Below, in pieces: positions 1 through 13,080 of a DNA stretch of 64,000 bases. The DNA comes from Rallus limicola (Eukaryota > Chordata > Aves > Gruiformes > Rallidae): NCBI GenBank assembly GCA_022605955.1, contig JAKCOZ010000018.1:6828001-6892000 (forward strand). The letters are read 5' to 3'. Both the position numbers and the translations under genes were made by a program. The notes under the pieces are model-generated. The model was not told the DNA's origin, searched no databases, and worked only from the letters and a program-made list of their open reading frames with translations. The stretch's first letter is position 1. Each line of letters starts with the position of its first letter.

Positions 1-3000
1 GATAAATGCTGAAGAAAAAATGCTTTAATTAACAGACTTGGTTGTTAGGTTGTTTCATGGGGTGTGAACCATACATTTCACTGTTCTCTATTTTTATTGC
101 TGTTATTGCACAAGAAACTACTACATGATGTTCTTCTTTGTCTTGTTACTTGATTAGACTTCAAAAAAAAGGTTTAGTGGAAATAATTGTGCTAATTAAA
201 AGGGTGATTCTGTAAAATCTGGCCCTGCCTATGAAAGGAGAGCAACTGCATACCAGAGTGGACCAATGATCCCTTCAGTGTGACAATCTGCCTCAACGTG
301 CACAGCACAGCATTGTAGTTGGGGAAGGGTTGATCTAATTAATTTCACAGCTCATAGTTTGGAGGAAGCTTGCTCAATAAAGCTCTGAGGGGTTGGTTCT
401 GGTTCTGCTGCCTGGCTCACCTGATGAACCCAGCTGGCACAGATGATTTTTTTTTTCACATGCCTCTTTCCATTTCTAAGGTGATACTAATCCTTCTCAG
501 TCAGTTTTGAGTATTAAAAATATGATAAGAGAAGCTTTAAGGAAACCCAGGAACCAGCTCCTCCCTCTTTGTTTGACTTTCCTTGCTCCTTCAGTGCTGT
601 GTTGGCTGCTGGTCTTGGTTCTGGACTGGGTGGCTCAGTGGGACAGTCCCACAGGCAAGGACACTGCCCCTGCAGCACCACATAGAGCCTTGAGCTCCAC
701 TGAGCCTTATAGAGAGGGATCCAGGAGTCCCCCACAGGTAGGCCTGGCATATGCCCCACAGGCCCTTGCTCTGGACAGTGGTGGGTATTACTGTAGTCCA
801 GCAATTGCCAAATATAACTTCAGAAACTAGGAGCGTTCATTATCTGGAGAAGAGGCAAGAGCTTGTTGTGGAAAGACAGCATTTAGATATAATCTCTGGT
901 TGCAAAAGATAAAAATTGTATTCAGAACAAATCCTACAGCTGGAAAGAGAAAGGCTAAAGAATGCCTTGGAATAGAAATAAGAATGTAAAGTGAGAAAAG
1001 ATTTCTCCCAGTATTATTTTTCTCTTTAATATGAGGATTTTTTCAGAAAGATAACTTAAAACTCTCATATAGAATAGATCCCCCAATCTGAGATCTTTGT
1101 ACAGACACAAATCTTGAAGATCTCTGGGAAAGGGGTTTTGTGTGTGAGGCTTGTGCTAAATATAAACAAATCAAATTAGTATTTGTGTGCTGTTGTCCAA
1201 AAGGTGTTCTGGGCTTTACTTCGGTGAAAAAACTGGCAGATGCTTTTTACCGTAAAAACTTAGAATTTCTAATAATTTTTTTCAATCCCAAAATACTTTC
1301 TTTCCCTTTTGATGTTTCAAGCCAGGCTAAAAGAAACTGTAAGTTCAGTGTAGATCAGCTTTTCATTTGAGTTTATCCTAGGTTATTCCAATGCTCTTTG
1401 GTCTTTGAGACTGTACATCTGACTTTGATCCAACCATCCTGTGTGGATGTGGGGTCTTCTGTAGTGTAGTGTGTCCCTGATCTCAGGATGGAGTTTTCTG
1501 AACCTTGGGCTGAATCTCAGCCTCCTCCCTTGGGAGTGCACCATACTTTTCAAAAAGGGAGAAGGACTCCTGTAAGTTATACTTTCTCTGGGCACATCTG
1601 GCTCAGCTAACATGTCCTGAACGCTTTTCCAGGAAGAGTTCAATTTCTCATATGTATATTTCTATATATGGGGTAAAGCAATCTCTGAGAATCTCAGTTC
1701 ATCACAAATTTGCTTTTATAAAAGGGACAATGAATCAATGTCAATGGTTAAAAAGTAGCATTTGGATAATGTTCTATAATAGGAAAATCCAGTCTTCCCT
1801 TTTGGTCTTGCTCTACTGGAGGAAAAAATAGCAAATTAAGTTTAAATGTTCATCAGATATGGCATGCACATTGAGCTTAGTTTGTACTGTGAAATGTAGC
1901 TGGTTTCCAGCCATCTAGAGGGGAGGAAAAAAAACCAAACCCATTTTTAGCTGTCTTAGTCCATTGCTGTCTCTCTTCATTTGTGGAATTTTGTCATCTC
2001 CCTCTGGTGGCAAATGTCTGAAATATCCATCACACAGCTGCTGGTGGAGAAGGGGGGGGAGAAAGAAACCTTTAAGTCTGTCCAAGGCGCATACTTGAAA
2101 TGAGCACACTTCCAGTTACAGATACGCAAAGTATAACAGACCTACTCTCCGGAGCATGGCTTTGACATGAGAGAGAATGAAATTTAGGTTGGCCTGAGAG
2201 CTGGGATTTGCAGTATTCAGTTTGAAACAGTCAGAAAGAGACAGCAAGAACAGAGGCTCTTGCAGCACAGTCTGAGGGATGGGATACTGTGCTTTCATGT
2301 GGTACAAACCACAAGCCTGCACATTCAGTAGTCTTGAGCAAAATCAACTATTAAATACAAGTTGTCACAAGATGAGGATTGAGCACAGAATGAAGAATAC
2401 CAAATGGTAATTTTTGACAGTCCATCTGTGAGGGTTTTAGGTGTAATATTGTATAGTCTGTTTTGTATAGCCTATTGTGTGAAGGAATACATTGATGGAA
2501 CAGGACCAACCTGGTTTTGTATTTTTCAAGACATATTGATGAGAAATAGAAAACATTGCTTCCTACCCAGTGGGGTTTGTATTTGAGCATTATTGATGTT
2601 GACTGTTAATAAAAGTGTCTTTATTAAACTGAATATTTTTATGAATCGGAGATAATAGCACAGCTTCACTTTTCCAGTCAGCTCTCTTGCTGTCCATTTT
2701 CAGATGTGTGCTAATACCAGAGTATTTCAAGCACTTATTCATTAAAACTACTCAGCAAACAAGATAGAAACTTGGAAGACCACCTTAGAAACTTCCAACT
2801 ATGTTAAGGTGTGATATATCTTCAATATGAATGCCCTGGATAATTTATCAACTTAAGTATTCTGATTTCTTGTTCACAAAAATCATGACACTCAAACACT
2901 TGAGTAACAGCCAAGTTGAAAGGATATCTCCCTTCCCAACCTCTGGTCCTTTGTATGCATAGTTGAATGTGTTCTTCTGTATCTGTATTAATGCTCCATT

Positions 3001-3348
3001 TGGTCATTAGTCCTTTGTGTCTTTAGAGTTCATATGCCTGTGCGTAGAATATAAGTAGGTGTTCTGTATAAATAACCTCCCTAGTGGGAACCAGATGCTG
3101 AACTTTATAGCTGACTAAACAGAACCACTGAAAGGTGATATAATATGCTTGGCATCTGTGAGTCAGCATCAAGATGTGCTCTAAATACAGTGACAAGCAG
3201 TGACAGTCTCTGGACATAAAGAACTCAATGTGCTCTCATTAGCGCTGTTGGAAATTGCTCCCAAGGGTCGTAGTTCTCACTCAGCTCAGATCACTTATGT
3301 AATTTCAGAGCATGAACTGTTCCAGGGAACTACAGTGTTCACTGATTT
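1..3348. other. Single-copy noncoding sequence, no gene recognised
   Basis: AT-rich, CpG-poor sequence without a recognisable repeat or gene. The largest open frame (507-830, plus) starts at TTG, overlaps an opposite-strand frame of similar size (514-804) and matches no family I know, so I treat both as chance. A 12-bp head-to-tail duplication lies at 3506-3529, just beyond this block. The only site-level feature I would mark here is the CTCF-like match near 2000. An unannotated exon of a noncoding RNA cannot be excluded from sequence alone. Confidence 0.6.
1999..2012 (-). promoter_or_regulatory. CTCF-like core motif
   Basis: Read on the minus strand, 2000-2010 is CCACCAGAGGG, which fits the CTCF core pattern CCASYAGRKGG at all 11 positions. 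The next base is A instead of the preferred C. CTCF is the vertebrate insulator and loop-anchor zinc-finger protein. A motif match alone predicts binding poorly, and several chance matches are expected in 64 kb. Confidence 0.25.
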
Positions 3349-3377
3349 CTTTTTCTTTTTTTTTTTTTTTTTTTTTT
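3349..3377. repeat. Poly-T tract
   Basis: A nearly pure T run, with one C interruption near 3355. It could be the remnant of a poly-A tail from a minus-strand retrocopy, but no recognisable retrocopy body lies beside it. Length is likely to vary between individuals and assemblies. Confidence 0.8.
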
Positions 3378-4177
3378 GCACTGCTTGGTGAACTTTCCTT
3401 TTAAAGGTTTCCCAGTGTAGGGGATGGAGCTAATGCAGTAAGTTCAGCAGTCTCTAAGAACTCCTGAAATGTTCACTTTGGAAAATGTTGCTCATAAGAT
3501 GTCCCCTGCCCTGCTTACTGCCCTGCTTAATGGTCTCAGTGTAAAAGCAGAGACATAAGCAGAGGCAATCTGCTGGGTCAGGGCCTGGATTCACCTGTAA
3601 CACTTATCTTCATTAATCTTGTGTTTATATTGTTGAAAAAAGTAAGTGGTGCCTGTAAAGTAAGATAGCTTTGTAGTCAAGTTTGATATCTGATTCCTGG
3701 CCCGACTCTCAGCAGCATTTAAATAGGCTTCCTCTGTGCAGGCGCATGAAGCCAGGGTGATTAGAAACCGACTGGAGATACAGCAGTGAATGCCTGCAAA
3801 TCCTGATGCTGTGCTTGGCTTAGCTAATGAGCTTTTCACAGCTTTCCTTACATGGAGTATTTGTTTTCTCTGCAAGTGCGTTTTATGGAGACTTCATCCT
3901 GGGCTGAAATCCATATTTTAAGGAAACTTCCGCAGGAATCCAGTGGTGTGTTTTCAGTTACCAGCTACCACTGAGTCATGCAGCTTCTCTGCTGACGAGC
4001 CCTTCCTTGCTGCTCACAAATACAAAGGACTCTGAACAAGCAGGCACAGAACTGTGGGTTAATTCAGCAGGCAGGCTGGCCACAGGCACGTTGTGTGAAA
4101 ACTTTTATTTTTAAACAAGCTTCAAGCTAGCACGGAAGGTCTGCCTGCCATGACTGGTTGTTTTTTCTCCTCATTAG

Positions 4178-4247
4178 CACAACAACGATGCTGTGGATAC
4201 CCAGAGTTCTGGTGGCGATGTTGTTAGGCATGCAGCTCTGTTAGGAG
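4178..4247 (+). other. Exon-like segment (weak candidate)
   Basis: A pyrimidine-rich stretch ending in ATTAG precedes 4178, and a GGAG|GTAACT-type donor follows 4247. The 70 bp are open in the first frame, which begins HNNDAVDTQSSGG and ends one base into a codon. A second frame gives an 18-residue hydrophobic stretch from an ATG (MLWIPRVLVAM…) that stops inside the segment, and a third frame also stops. CpG content is locally raised. I do not recognise the peptide. Decoy exons of this kind are common in vertebrate DNA. Confidence 0.15.
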
Positions 4248-5927
4248 GTAACTGGCTGCCTCCGTTCCTGAAGTGTATGAAAACTGAGATCTCCCTGCCG
4301 AAGGTACATAAAGATCAAGCCCCCCCATCGTGGTGCCCTTATTCTACCCATCTCCCAGTGGTTTAAACATCTACTTTCTAGAGAAGATTTCAAAAGACTG
4401 AGCCACATAACGGGTGGTTACAAATCCACCAGTCGTTTATCTGAACACACCTTGAGAGCAACATGAATAAAACATTTGCAGACTTAAGCCCTGATGTAAA
4501 TTCTAAGCAAATATTTGGTTTATGCTGCTATTCTATGCATGTTGAATGGCACCTCACTCTGTAATGAACCTCACTGAAACAGATGGGTAATCATAACATA
4601 AATATTTTCAAGCATAGTAAGGGTATTTGAATATAGTTACTGTGTTTGTGGAGCACTTGCCAAATTTTTTAATGCAACTGCTACTGAAATCTGGAAATCC
4701 GTGGGTTAGGTTTGGGGTGATGGGGGTTTTTTTGGTTGGTTAATTTCCTGGGAAGGGAGACTGGATTTTGTTGTTGTTTTTGGTGGTGTTTTTAATCATT
4801 CAGGCAATAATAGCTGAAGTGGATAAAATCATGATCTTAGTTTGCAATTGGCTAATTCATTTCCAAACACTTCTAGAGATGTTTTACAGTTCAGTTTTCC
4901 ATCAGACAGCATATCACTCTATGGCATGTGTTTGAAAGTACTGCTGGTTAAGTATTAACATTGGTTTTAGCTCTGTAATATTGAGAAATGCAAAATGCAG
5001 GAAGTGCAGATGTAAAAATTGTATTTTTCTACAATTCCTGTATTTTAACGTAGCTTATAGTGAGGCTGGACAGGGGCAGAAGAAAAGGAGGTTAAATTTG
5101 ATTCTTCTAAGGGGTTAGGCTGAAATATTAGTGAGGATTTAACAAGCATGTTTCAACAGCAACCCATCCAGTGTTAGGAGAGCTTTGGGCAGAGCACGCT
5201 GCGCAGGCTAGCCGGGATGCTGGCTTGCACAGGAGGGCAAACAGGTGCTTTGGAAAAGCTGGTGGGTAATTACGTGGGTGTGATAATGAGGTATTGTTTT
5301 GGTTCTCACTGTTCTTTTTTCTGACAGCAAACTGTTGAGATTCACATTATGTCCACAGACAAAGTCTGCGTAGCCAAAAAACACAGGCATGACCAAGTTT
5401 GCGGTAACTTGATTATGGTATGCTGCTGAGTTTTTGATTAGCAGCTTTTGCTTTTCATTTAACTTCAAACAGCATACTAGTTGCAGCACCTTCATAGGAA
5501 ACATCCAAGGGTTATTTTTCTCTTTCTAACCAGAGCCACTGGTCTGTGTAATTTATATCATGGTTTTTGCATTCCCTCCCTCTGATTGCAGCCAAGTATT
5601 TTGCTAATCTCTTTACAAGGATTTATAAATTGTCTTCTGTTTTTCCTTGCTGCAGTTTCTCAAGCCAAATATTTGGCTCCTATTTGAGGGGTTGAATTGA
5701 CCCAAAAGATCAAAGCAAAAGACATCCAATTCACCATGTTCATTACGACTTGTAGCCAATGTTTTATAAGTTGGGAGTTTCCACAGATGCAGAATGCTTT
5801 CCAAATCTCATTGACACTCAGAGGTTTTTCAACACAATTTAAGCTTCTTTCACAATCCTATACTGAAATGGTCTGGCTTTTCTTTCTAAGTAAATATGCA
5901 ATCCTTTGGATTTTTGTTTAATTTTTT

Positions 5928-5939
5928 TTAATCGATTAA
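5928..5939. promoter_or_regulatory. Paired-homeodomain-type palindrome
   Basis: TTAATCGATTAA is a perfect 12-bp palindrome containing TAAT-CG-ATTA, the P2 arrangement bound by dimers of paired-class homeodomain proteins. The inner ATCGAT also resembles CUT/ONECUT sites. It sits in very AT-rich sequence, where chance palindromes are frequent, so function is inference. Confidence 0.2.
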
Positions 5940-8900
5940 TTCTCTATATTTAAGGCTTGTAACTCTCTGAGAGACATTCATCTTGTTTCTTGCTGACTCT
6001 GAGTGGTGTTGGCCTACAACAAAAAAAAGCAAAATAGAAGTTTAGTAGGTTATTTTCAGATGACTCCCCCTCCTTTCAAAAGTATAGACAAAATGTTGGG
6101 CCTTGGAAGCATGATCAGAAAATACTAGATTTCTACTTTTCTTGTTTATCATGATGCACTAGGCATGATGCTATTTAATGTCCTACACCAAAGGCAGAAG
6201 TTTCTGCCATCCCAAAAAGCTGCTTCTTCAAGAACACACTGAAAATCTTTAGAAGAGAAAATATGCATTTTTTGCATTTTCAACTAAAAGAAAAAATGTT
6301 TTGAAGTATAGCAATTTATAAATATTTAACTATCAGTGTGGTTAGATCCAGCCCTTCTACCTCTTTGGGAGTAGAAGAGCAGTAAATGAAATTTGTAATA
6401 CTTACCAACGTTTAGTAATTAATTGGTAGTCACTATCTTCCTCTTAGCATTTCCTTAACTTTGTGGATCCCAATTGTTGAGTTGAAACCTACAGGAAAAA
6501 GTCAAACATTATAGGCTAAAAATTCCTGTTAATCTGTGTAACTTTGTGGACAAAATCAGTAATTCTATCCTTTGGTTTAAATACTTCTATGAATTTTAGA
6601 TAGGGGTACATTAACTGTATGATCATGAGCTGCCTCGTGGTTTTGCTAAACAAAATGGGCAACTTCTGCCAAATGCTTAGAAAACTGCCTGTCAGTAGAC
6701 ACAGACAGAGAAAAGCAAAAAATATTCAACCAAAAGCTATTTCCTGTGTCCTCACTCTCCACACTATTGAACTCACTCTGTTAGATGCAGCGAATCTCTT
6801 AATGAAATCCAAGCAGGAGTTTTCTCTGCACTGCTTTAGTCCTGGAACAGAATCTGTTCAGGAACTTCTCACACCTAAGCTTTCCACTGTGCTGCTCCTG
6901 CCCAGTGCCTCTTCAATTTCCCTTTTTGTCTGGATGGAAGATTGTGGCTTGTTTCTACTTAAGGATGTTTGATGTTTGAGAAAAGCAGTCCTGGCCACTT
7001 TTTTTAGTAAACTTTTTTCCTCTATAATAAACCACTCCTTCTAATGGCCTGACCTGACTTCACCAGTACCCATTAAACTCCTGATTTAGGTTGAATTGAT
7101 CTTTCAGAGAAGGCTAGCAAATAACAAATGGTGCAAAAGATAAGTGATCCGTGGGGAAGAAAATTGAGTCACTTCAGTAGTATGAGTTCTCTTTTGCTTT
7201 AATCCCTATGGACCACTACTGTTAATTGGCGCCTGTGGACATTCAGAAAACTTGCTGCAAGGTTCTCAGTCTTGCAAGTGTCAAAAATTAAACTAGGGAG
7301 AACACAAATACCTTATTTGGTCATTGTGTCTGCCCTGGTTATATGGTTATGGTCATCAGTGAATTCCTGAACCCACACTTGATAAGATCACAGAACAGAG
7401 CAGGAATATTTCAAGTAGTAACAACTGGAATCCTATTTGTAAGTCCTGCTGTGAGCTGTGTGTTTTTTAGAAAGCACCTGTGCAGGGTAGCACTTAAGTA
7501 GTAAACACCAAAACAGAAGTGTCTTTGTGGCAAACCGAGAAAAGGATTCAAGGAGAGAACGTCTGTTTTCAGACATAGGCTTTTCATTTTGAATAAGGGC
7601 AGTCAGGGTTATAGTCTCATTGTTGGCAAAGCATGAACAGCAAGAACCAAAGTGCACATGTCAAGAATAGTAAAATAAGTTGAAGTTCTCAGAAGCCTTT
7701 TGTTTTTAAAAGCTTCAAAAATGCTATTAAAATCTTAAATTTAGATACAGTTAAGGCTGTAAATTGCAGTTGCCCCTCCTGTAACCTTCAGTATTGTCAC
7801 CAATATCCTTCTTTGTCATGTGTAGTCAGTTTTATGAGCTCATTATTTATCCCGTACTAATGCATTTCCCTTATCTTCTAATTAACCACTGCTACTAGCA
7901 TACTTATGATGGAACACTTACATCTGCTCTGGCTTCTCACCCGTATTTCAATGCAGGTCTCCTGCTGCAGTTGACACAGTTGATGCTTTGACACTATTCA
8001 AACTGTCTTCCAGTACATTTTGCTGTCTTCTGCCATCTACCTGGTTCCAGTTCAGCAGAGGTGGGAATCCAAATAGACAGCTGCTAGCAAATCTTCCTAA
8101 TTAAATTTCAGAGGGGCTTGGGCAGGTAAATAATAACAAAATTCCTTAAATTTCTTCAGTTTTCAAAACTCGCATTAGAACCATTCCTTAAGATTTCTGT
8201 TCTGCATAAAAGACGAGCACTTTTTGTAGCTTTTCATCTTCAGGCAACATTTCACATATCTCCTTGAAATCTACTGACTTCTGTTTCTCCTGTGATCTCT
8301 GCCACATCGAACACTTCTCCTGAGGTTTCAGCTAACAGTTACAAAAGCAGAGCAGAAAAAAGCAAACTGTTTTTAATCAGCATCAAAAACTTTTTTCTTG
8401 TTTCTCTAACTGGCACTGATAAATACTGCTATTGTTTGGGATTATATCTGATATTTTATGCTTACTAACAGCACTATTCACCCTAACACTTTTCTGTACC
8501 CCTCATTCTTTTAGCAAGTTGTTTTGTCAAGGCATTTCACTGTGCTTTTTTGGTCATCTCTTGTGCTGTGTTTTATTCTCTGAGGCTATGTGATATACTG
8601 AAGTTGATGCTACAGAAAAACTATTGAGAACTTAAATGACAGTAGTATACAATGAGAATGCAAGCAGTGACTAATGTCCTGGGTGTCTTTCTACATGACT
8701 CACCAGTTGTATCTGAAATCAAGGCTTTTTCCTGTTTCTGCAGCAGCTTTCCATTTTTGTTTGAGGTTGTTTAATCTGAAAGGCTGTAGGCAGAGGCTTG
8801 CAGAATTTCTCGCAGATGCTGCTCGGACAGAAGCGTGTTATACCTTTAGCCTAGAATTAATTCTTTTCTGATCAAGAGGGTCACTTCTATGGGTGTTGGA

Positions 8901-11450
8901 GTCTGGTGGATTTTGGGCTATTATCACTCCATGGTCATTGCTGAGGCCATTTCAAAACAGTGTGTTGCCAAGTATCACAGACTTCCCAATGCAAAATGCA
9001 GTGCAGAAGGTATAGATATTATGCTAGCAATGCAGTCTTTGTGTTAAAAATACACAAAGCTGAAAGTATAAGGTAAAGAACACTAATGAAAATTACAGTC
9101 TTAGATGCCTTTCATTGCACAGTGCCTGGGACGTTGTAGTCTTTCAGACATGCAGGCCTTGCAGAAACATTGAACATTTATTTTTAGTGTAATTTACATT
9201 AAAAGTTACTTAAATATAGGGATAAAACTAAATTATGTTTTTAATAACATATGGCTCAATACTTATTAAATACTAGGATCATTAACAGCGCTGTATACGT
9301 TATGGTATTTAGTAATTACACAACTGCCAGCCTGATGTTCTCATCTCCCATCCTCATTGCTGAGTTACTAACACCAAAGAATAAGTGCAGCTTTTTAGAA
9401 AATTTGCTAGTTGAGGGGCTATTAATTTCTCAAATTACTGACTGGAAAGCAAATGTTGCTTGAGGCTTAATGCATTGACAATGTTTTCCCATTTTTAAAG
9501 GTAGTGCAGCTCTCATGAGTTAGAGAACAAGAAGCCAGTCTGACAAGTTTAATGAAAGTTTCAAGAGTGAGAAAAGAAATCATAGTCCTTTGAAGATAGC
9601 ATTAATTAGAAATAGGCTTAAAAGGGAAAGGAAAACATCTTGCTATTCTCTGGCTTGTTACACAGTTGTGGTGGGCTGGTAGAACTGGGTGATTTATTTC
9701 CATGTCACAGAGAAGTTTATCAAAGGAGGATGTTTAGAATTTCACTGTGCTACACTTCGTAGATACGCTTTTCTCCTCACGCCCCATACAGTCTGTGTGG
9801 CTTCGCCACTTTCCCCTCTCCCTCATCCCTATATCCAACCCTTATTTATCTCATGTAATTATTTCCTACAATGCTTTTGTTTCCTCTGGGTGCTGATTAA
9901 TTTCCCCTCCTTCCTCTCCACTGGTGTGCTCAGCAGTCATCAAGAAAGTGGTCCAATGTGACAGGAGTAAACTTGCTTGGAAAAGCAGCAGCAGTGGGGC
10001 AGCTGGTGTGGTTAGCGCCAGCTGGTCTTGGAAAAGGAACGTCCTGAAATCTGGACTGTACTTCTGACAGTTCCTGCCCTTGCTTTCCTGTGAAATGACA
10101 AACCCTCTCGCTGAGCTTGGTAACCTCCAAAGGAGGCACAGAAACACACAGGTGGGTGCACATTAATGCTGTTAGCAACATGTTTCTATTCTGTTCCTTC
10201 CTACTTCCTGAAGCTATTTCTACCATGGAGCTAGATGCTAGGTTTTGGAACACAATTACTAGGTACTATACCACATGCAAACTCCTTTCCTTTTTTTCCT
10301 AGGATCCCTTGGAGAATCCTTTCAACCCCAGGGTAGGACAGTGCTGCTTTTTAAGTTGTTATTTCTCAGACTGCAGGGTATGGGTGGACATGTGGTCAGG
10401 GACAAGTTAGGTATCTGCATAGAAGTGTGTAGCTGTCAGGGACCTCCATGATGGAGAAGGGCCAGGCTGCCCTCGAGGGTTGTGCTTCCTTATGGGATTC
10501 TTCCTGGACTGTATATATGGGGCACAGGACCACAGCTGTTGCATAGGGAAAAGCATTGTGTTTGTATGAGGTGGAGGCCTACAGCGGGATTTGTTATATA
10601 TTGGATATGTGAGCGATCTGAAGGTGTTTGTGTTATAATGGTAGCACAGACAATTAAGCTTGAAGTGCTTCTAGTTTGAATCACATAGACTTCTTGCCTC
10701 CAAGAAATCTCAGCTATGCCAATCTCCTGCTATCCGACTCTAGTTCTTGTGGAGAGAGAACTATTTCCCTGCATCCACCTTTCCCATGTTGTCTGTTAAC
10801 TCATAGTAAAGAGTTGACCAGCTTATCTTAATGTCAGGCTTTGAGTGTATTTGAGTACAGCAGATGGCTTCTCAGAAGCCTGACCTGAACATTCCTGAAC
10901 CTTCTTCTCCACAGACCACTGTGTGTAAGCTCATTTCTTTCAAATGTCCTAGTCTCACAATGAAATGCACAGGAGGTAGGGTCTGCAAGCAGTCTTTGAC
11001 TAGAAATTCCAGTTGTCCATATTTTCTTAATAGCAAACCTATTAGGGTTGTTTACACCTTTAGAAATGAGGAAAGGCACAGCTTCCTCTGGATTGTTCTT
11101 TTCTTTCTAGAAGGCTACAGGCAGACAGAGAAGCCTTTCAGTTGTGATCTCTCATCGTACCAGAGATGCCGGTTAATTCACTGTTGTGATGCTTTAGGCA
11201 AATAATATGGGTGGAGGGGCAAGAAATCTATCCAGTAGCGTTATCCCTTGTAAAAAAAGATTATAGGGAACTGCTTTGTTACCATTGCTTACAATCATTG
11301 TTTGCTGGTTTTCAAAATACCAACAATATGTCAAATGCTTTCACGAGACCTGTAAGAAACAGCTATTTCCTCAAATAATTTACAGTCATGGCAGGCTGTC
11401 ATCTGCTGCTGTGCATGTGTATTTTCCATTTTTTTATTGCCCATTTTCAG

Positions 11451-11516
11451 GGAAGCAAAAAAGAAAATCATCAGAACCTTCTCTGTTGTCAAATAAAGAG
11501 AAAATAAATGGGAGAA
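11451..11516 (+). other. Exon-like segment (best plus-strand coding candidate)
   Basis: A long pyrimidine tract ending in CCATTTTCAG precedes 11451, and a near-consensus donor (GAA|GTAAGT) follows 11516. The 66 bp leave only one frame open. It is entered after two bases and encodes 21 residues beginning KQKRKSSEPSLL, a basic, serine-containing and disordered-looking stretch, and leaves one base over. A length divisible by three would let a cassette exon be skipped without shifting frame. The entry phase matches the exit phase of 4178-4247, and the exit phase matches an open frame of 17419-17506. I do not recognise the protein. It may equally be a pseudo-exon or part of a noncoding transcript. 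Confidence 0.22.
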
Positions 11517-13039
11517 GTAAGTAGAGGAGTCATTATTTATTTGATTTGTTAAGGGCAAAGTTCAGATAATTATCTAGAATGCTGCAAAGCTTTGTCTGTC
11601 AGCATTGATACATAATGGGAATTTGTTTGTAGACTTCGAGAGGGAAACAGCTTTGAATTTCTTACACTGAATTGTACAGTGTGCTGTTTCTGTTTGGGTG
11701 ACTGAATAGCAGTTCCATGTGCACATGTATAGGGAGCTGTAGTCAAACTTTCAGTGCTTGGGTAACAAGACGGTGCCTCTCCACATCTCACCTGTGCAGA
11801 GAGCTGGCTGATGCAGCGTTAATGAGGCACTGGCTTATCTTTCCAGTGATTGCGCTGAGAATGAATGTATTCCTTCCAGCACACCATGACTGATTCTTCT
11901 GTCAGGCTTAAATATTGTAGTACAGCCTTTTCCTGTTGCATATTTTAGAAAAAGCAGCTAAAACCTCTTAAATAATCCAATCTTGCCCACTTGCTTACTT
12001 CTGCCAGGCTTTAATTTCTTTGTCACAGCCTTTGGGCTGTGTATGTTCCAAATAGAAATAAACAGCTGTTAAATACAAACTGTAGTAAAAAGCTGCATTT
12101 CCTTCTGAAGCTTGGTAATATATTAATGTTGTGTTTTAAGAGTCCAGCTGAATTCTCCAACTTCTTTTTAACTGAATCTTTACTGACCTTGTATCAGGAT
12201 TCATTTTGCTAAAAATATAAATAGCTCTCACTGGCTAGATTTCAGCAGTTTCTAATCTTTCCTTCTAATTTCTGTATTGATTTTAATTAATTGTTATTCC
12301 AGGGATTGCAAGCTCTTCCCTATGACCGTCTAATGACTTTAACCAATGCTCTATCACGCTTGCTTTGAATTTTAACGATTCAAGAGGTGGGGAGTTTCAA
12401 CAGTCATTACTGCCTAGAAAGGAAATCAGCTTTCATTGGTTAAAAGTTATTGAACATGCTGTCCTGTTTAAAATACAAAGAAATGTGTTTCCTGGTGGTA
12501 TTTATTAAATTTTTTTAAGCTTACATTTTCATTGCCTTGACAGAGTCACACTTTGCCCTGAGTGTTGTTCCAAAGGGTCTGAGAGGTCCTGGTTAGAATC
12601 AAGACCTGACATGATTTAGCTTGCAGTTTGCCTGATTTTCTGGGTGACTACTCAGATATCCTTCTGTCATAGAATCCATTTTTTGCTTGCCAGGCAGGGG
12701 AATGCGAAGGGTGGATTGCAAGTTTTTGCCTTTTCCTGCCTTGTAGAATGCCCTTCCCATTCGTGCTCTGTTGTCTGTATAACTTCAAGTCTCAGGGACA
12801 GAGAATAGCTTTAGTGTTCTGTGCAGACATGACTTACCATAATAAGGTCATTGTTTTCTGAAGTCTGTAATGTAATAGAAATATAACCTTCTGACACCAG
12901 ATAATCTTATTGCACAGCCAGCTCTCCTTGAGACAAGATTTTGTTTCACTAGTAGATGAAATACTTCCGAGTGGCAGTTCACTAACTGGCATATTGCTGG
13001 AAGGAGTGGATTCAGCCATGCAACTGTTTGTGAGGGTTG

Positions 13040-13080
13040 TGCCTCTGTTTCCGTTCATAAAATGGGAGAAACATTCCTCT
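13040..13080 (+). repeat. Possible MIR SINE core remnant
   Basis: TGCCTCTGTTTCC followed shortly by AAAATGGGAGAA resembles the conserved stretch of the ancient amniote MIR SINE (TGCCTCAGTTTCC … AAAATGGGGATAA), with a short deletion between the two halves. No flanking MIR sequence is convincing, so this is a fragment call by eye. Confidence 0.35.

Larger units (their letters stand above)
3378..13039. other. Single-copy noncoding sequence with isolated motifs
   Basis: Nearly 10 kb of AT-rich sequence with no recognisable transposon. Open frames are short (117 codons or fewer), scattered over both strands and not protein-like. 3901-4330 is richer in CpG than its surroundings (about nine CpGs by eye) and contains an exon-like segment at 4178-4247. 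A T/G-rich low-complexity patch lies at 4700-4795, a homeodomain-type palindrome at 5928-5939, and a second exon-like segment at 11451-11516. The opposed open frames at 9866-10253 (minus) and 10117-10302 (plus) overlap a weak exon-like segment at 10071-10151. I assign no function there. Confidence 0.55.

Noticed and set aside
507..830. Open frame containing DSGGYYC, which recalls an immunoglobulin-domain motif
   Set aside because: The rest of the frame lacks the spacing, first cysteine and tryptophan of an Ig domain, starts at TTG, and overlaps a minus-strand frame of equal length.
3349..3377. Poly-A tail of a minus-strand processed pseudogene
   Set aside because: No coding or transcript-like body is recognisable on either side of the T run.
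4190..4243. Hydrophobic ATG-led peptide (MLWIPRVLVAML…) resembling a signal peptide
   Set aside because: It stops after 18 residues within the same segment and has no continuation, so it cannot serve as a leader by itself.
10071..10151. 81-bp open segment between CTGACAG and CACAG|GTGGGT
   Set aside because: The acceptor lacks a good pyrimidine tract and competing frames are open on the other strand. It is weaker than the candidates I kept.
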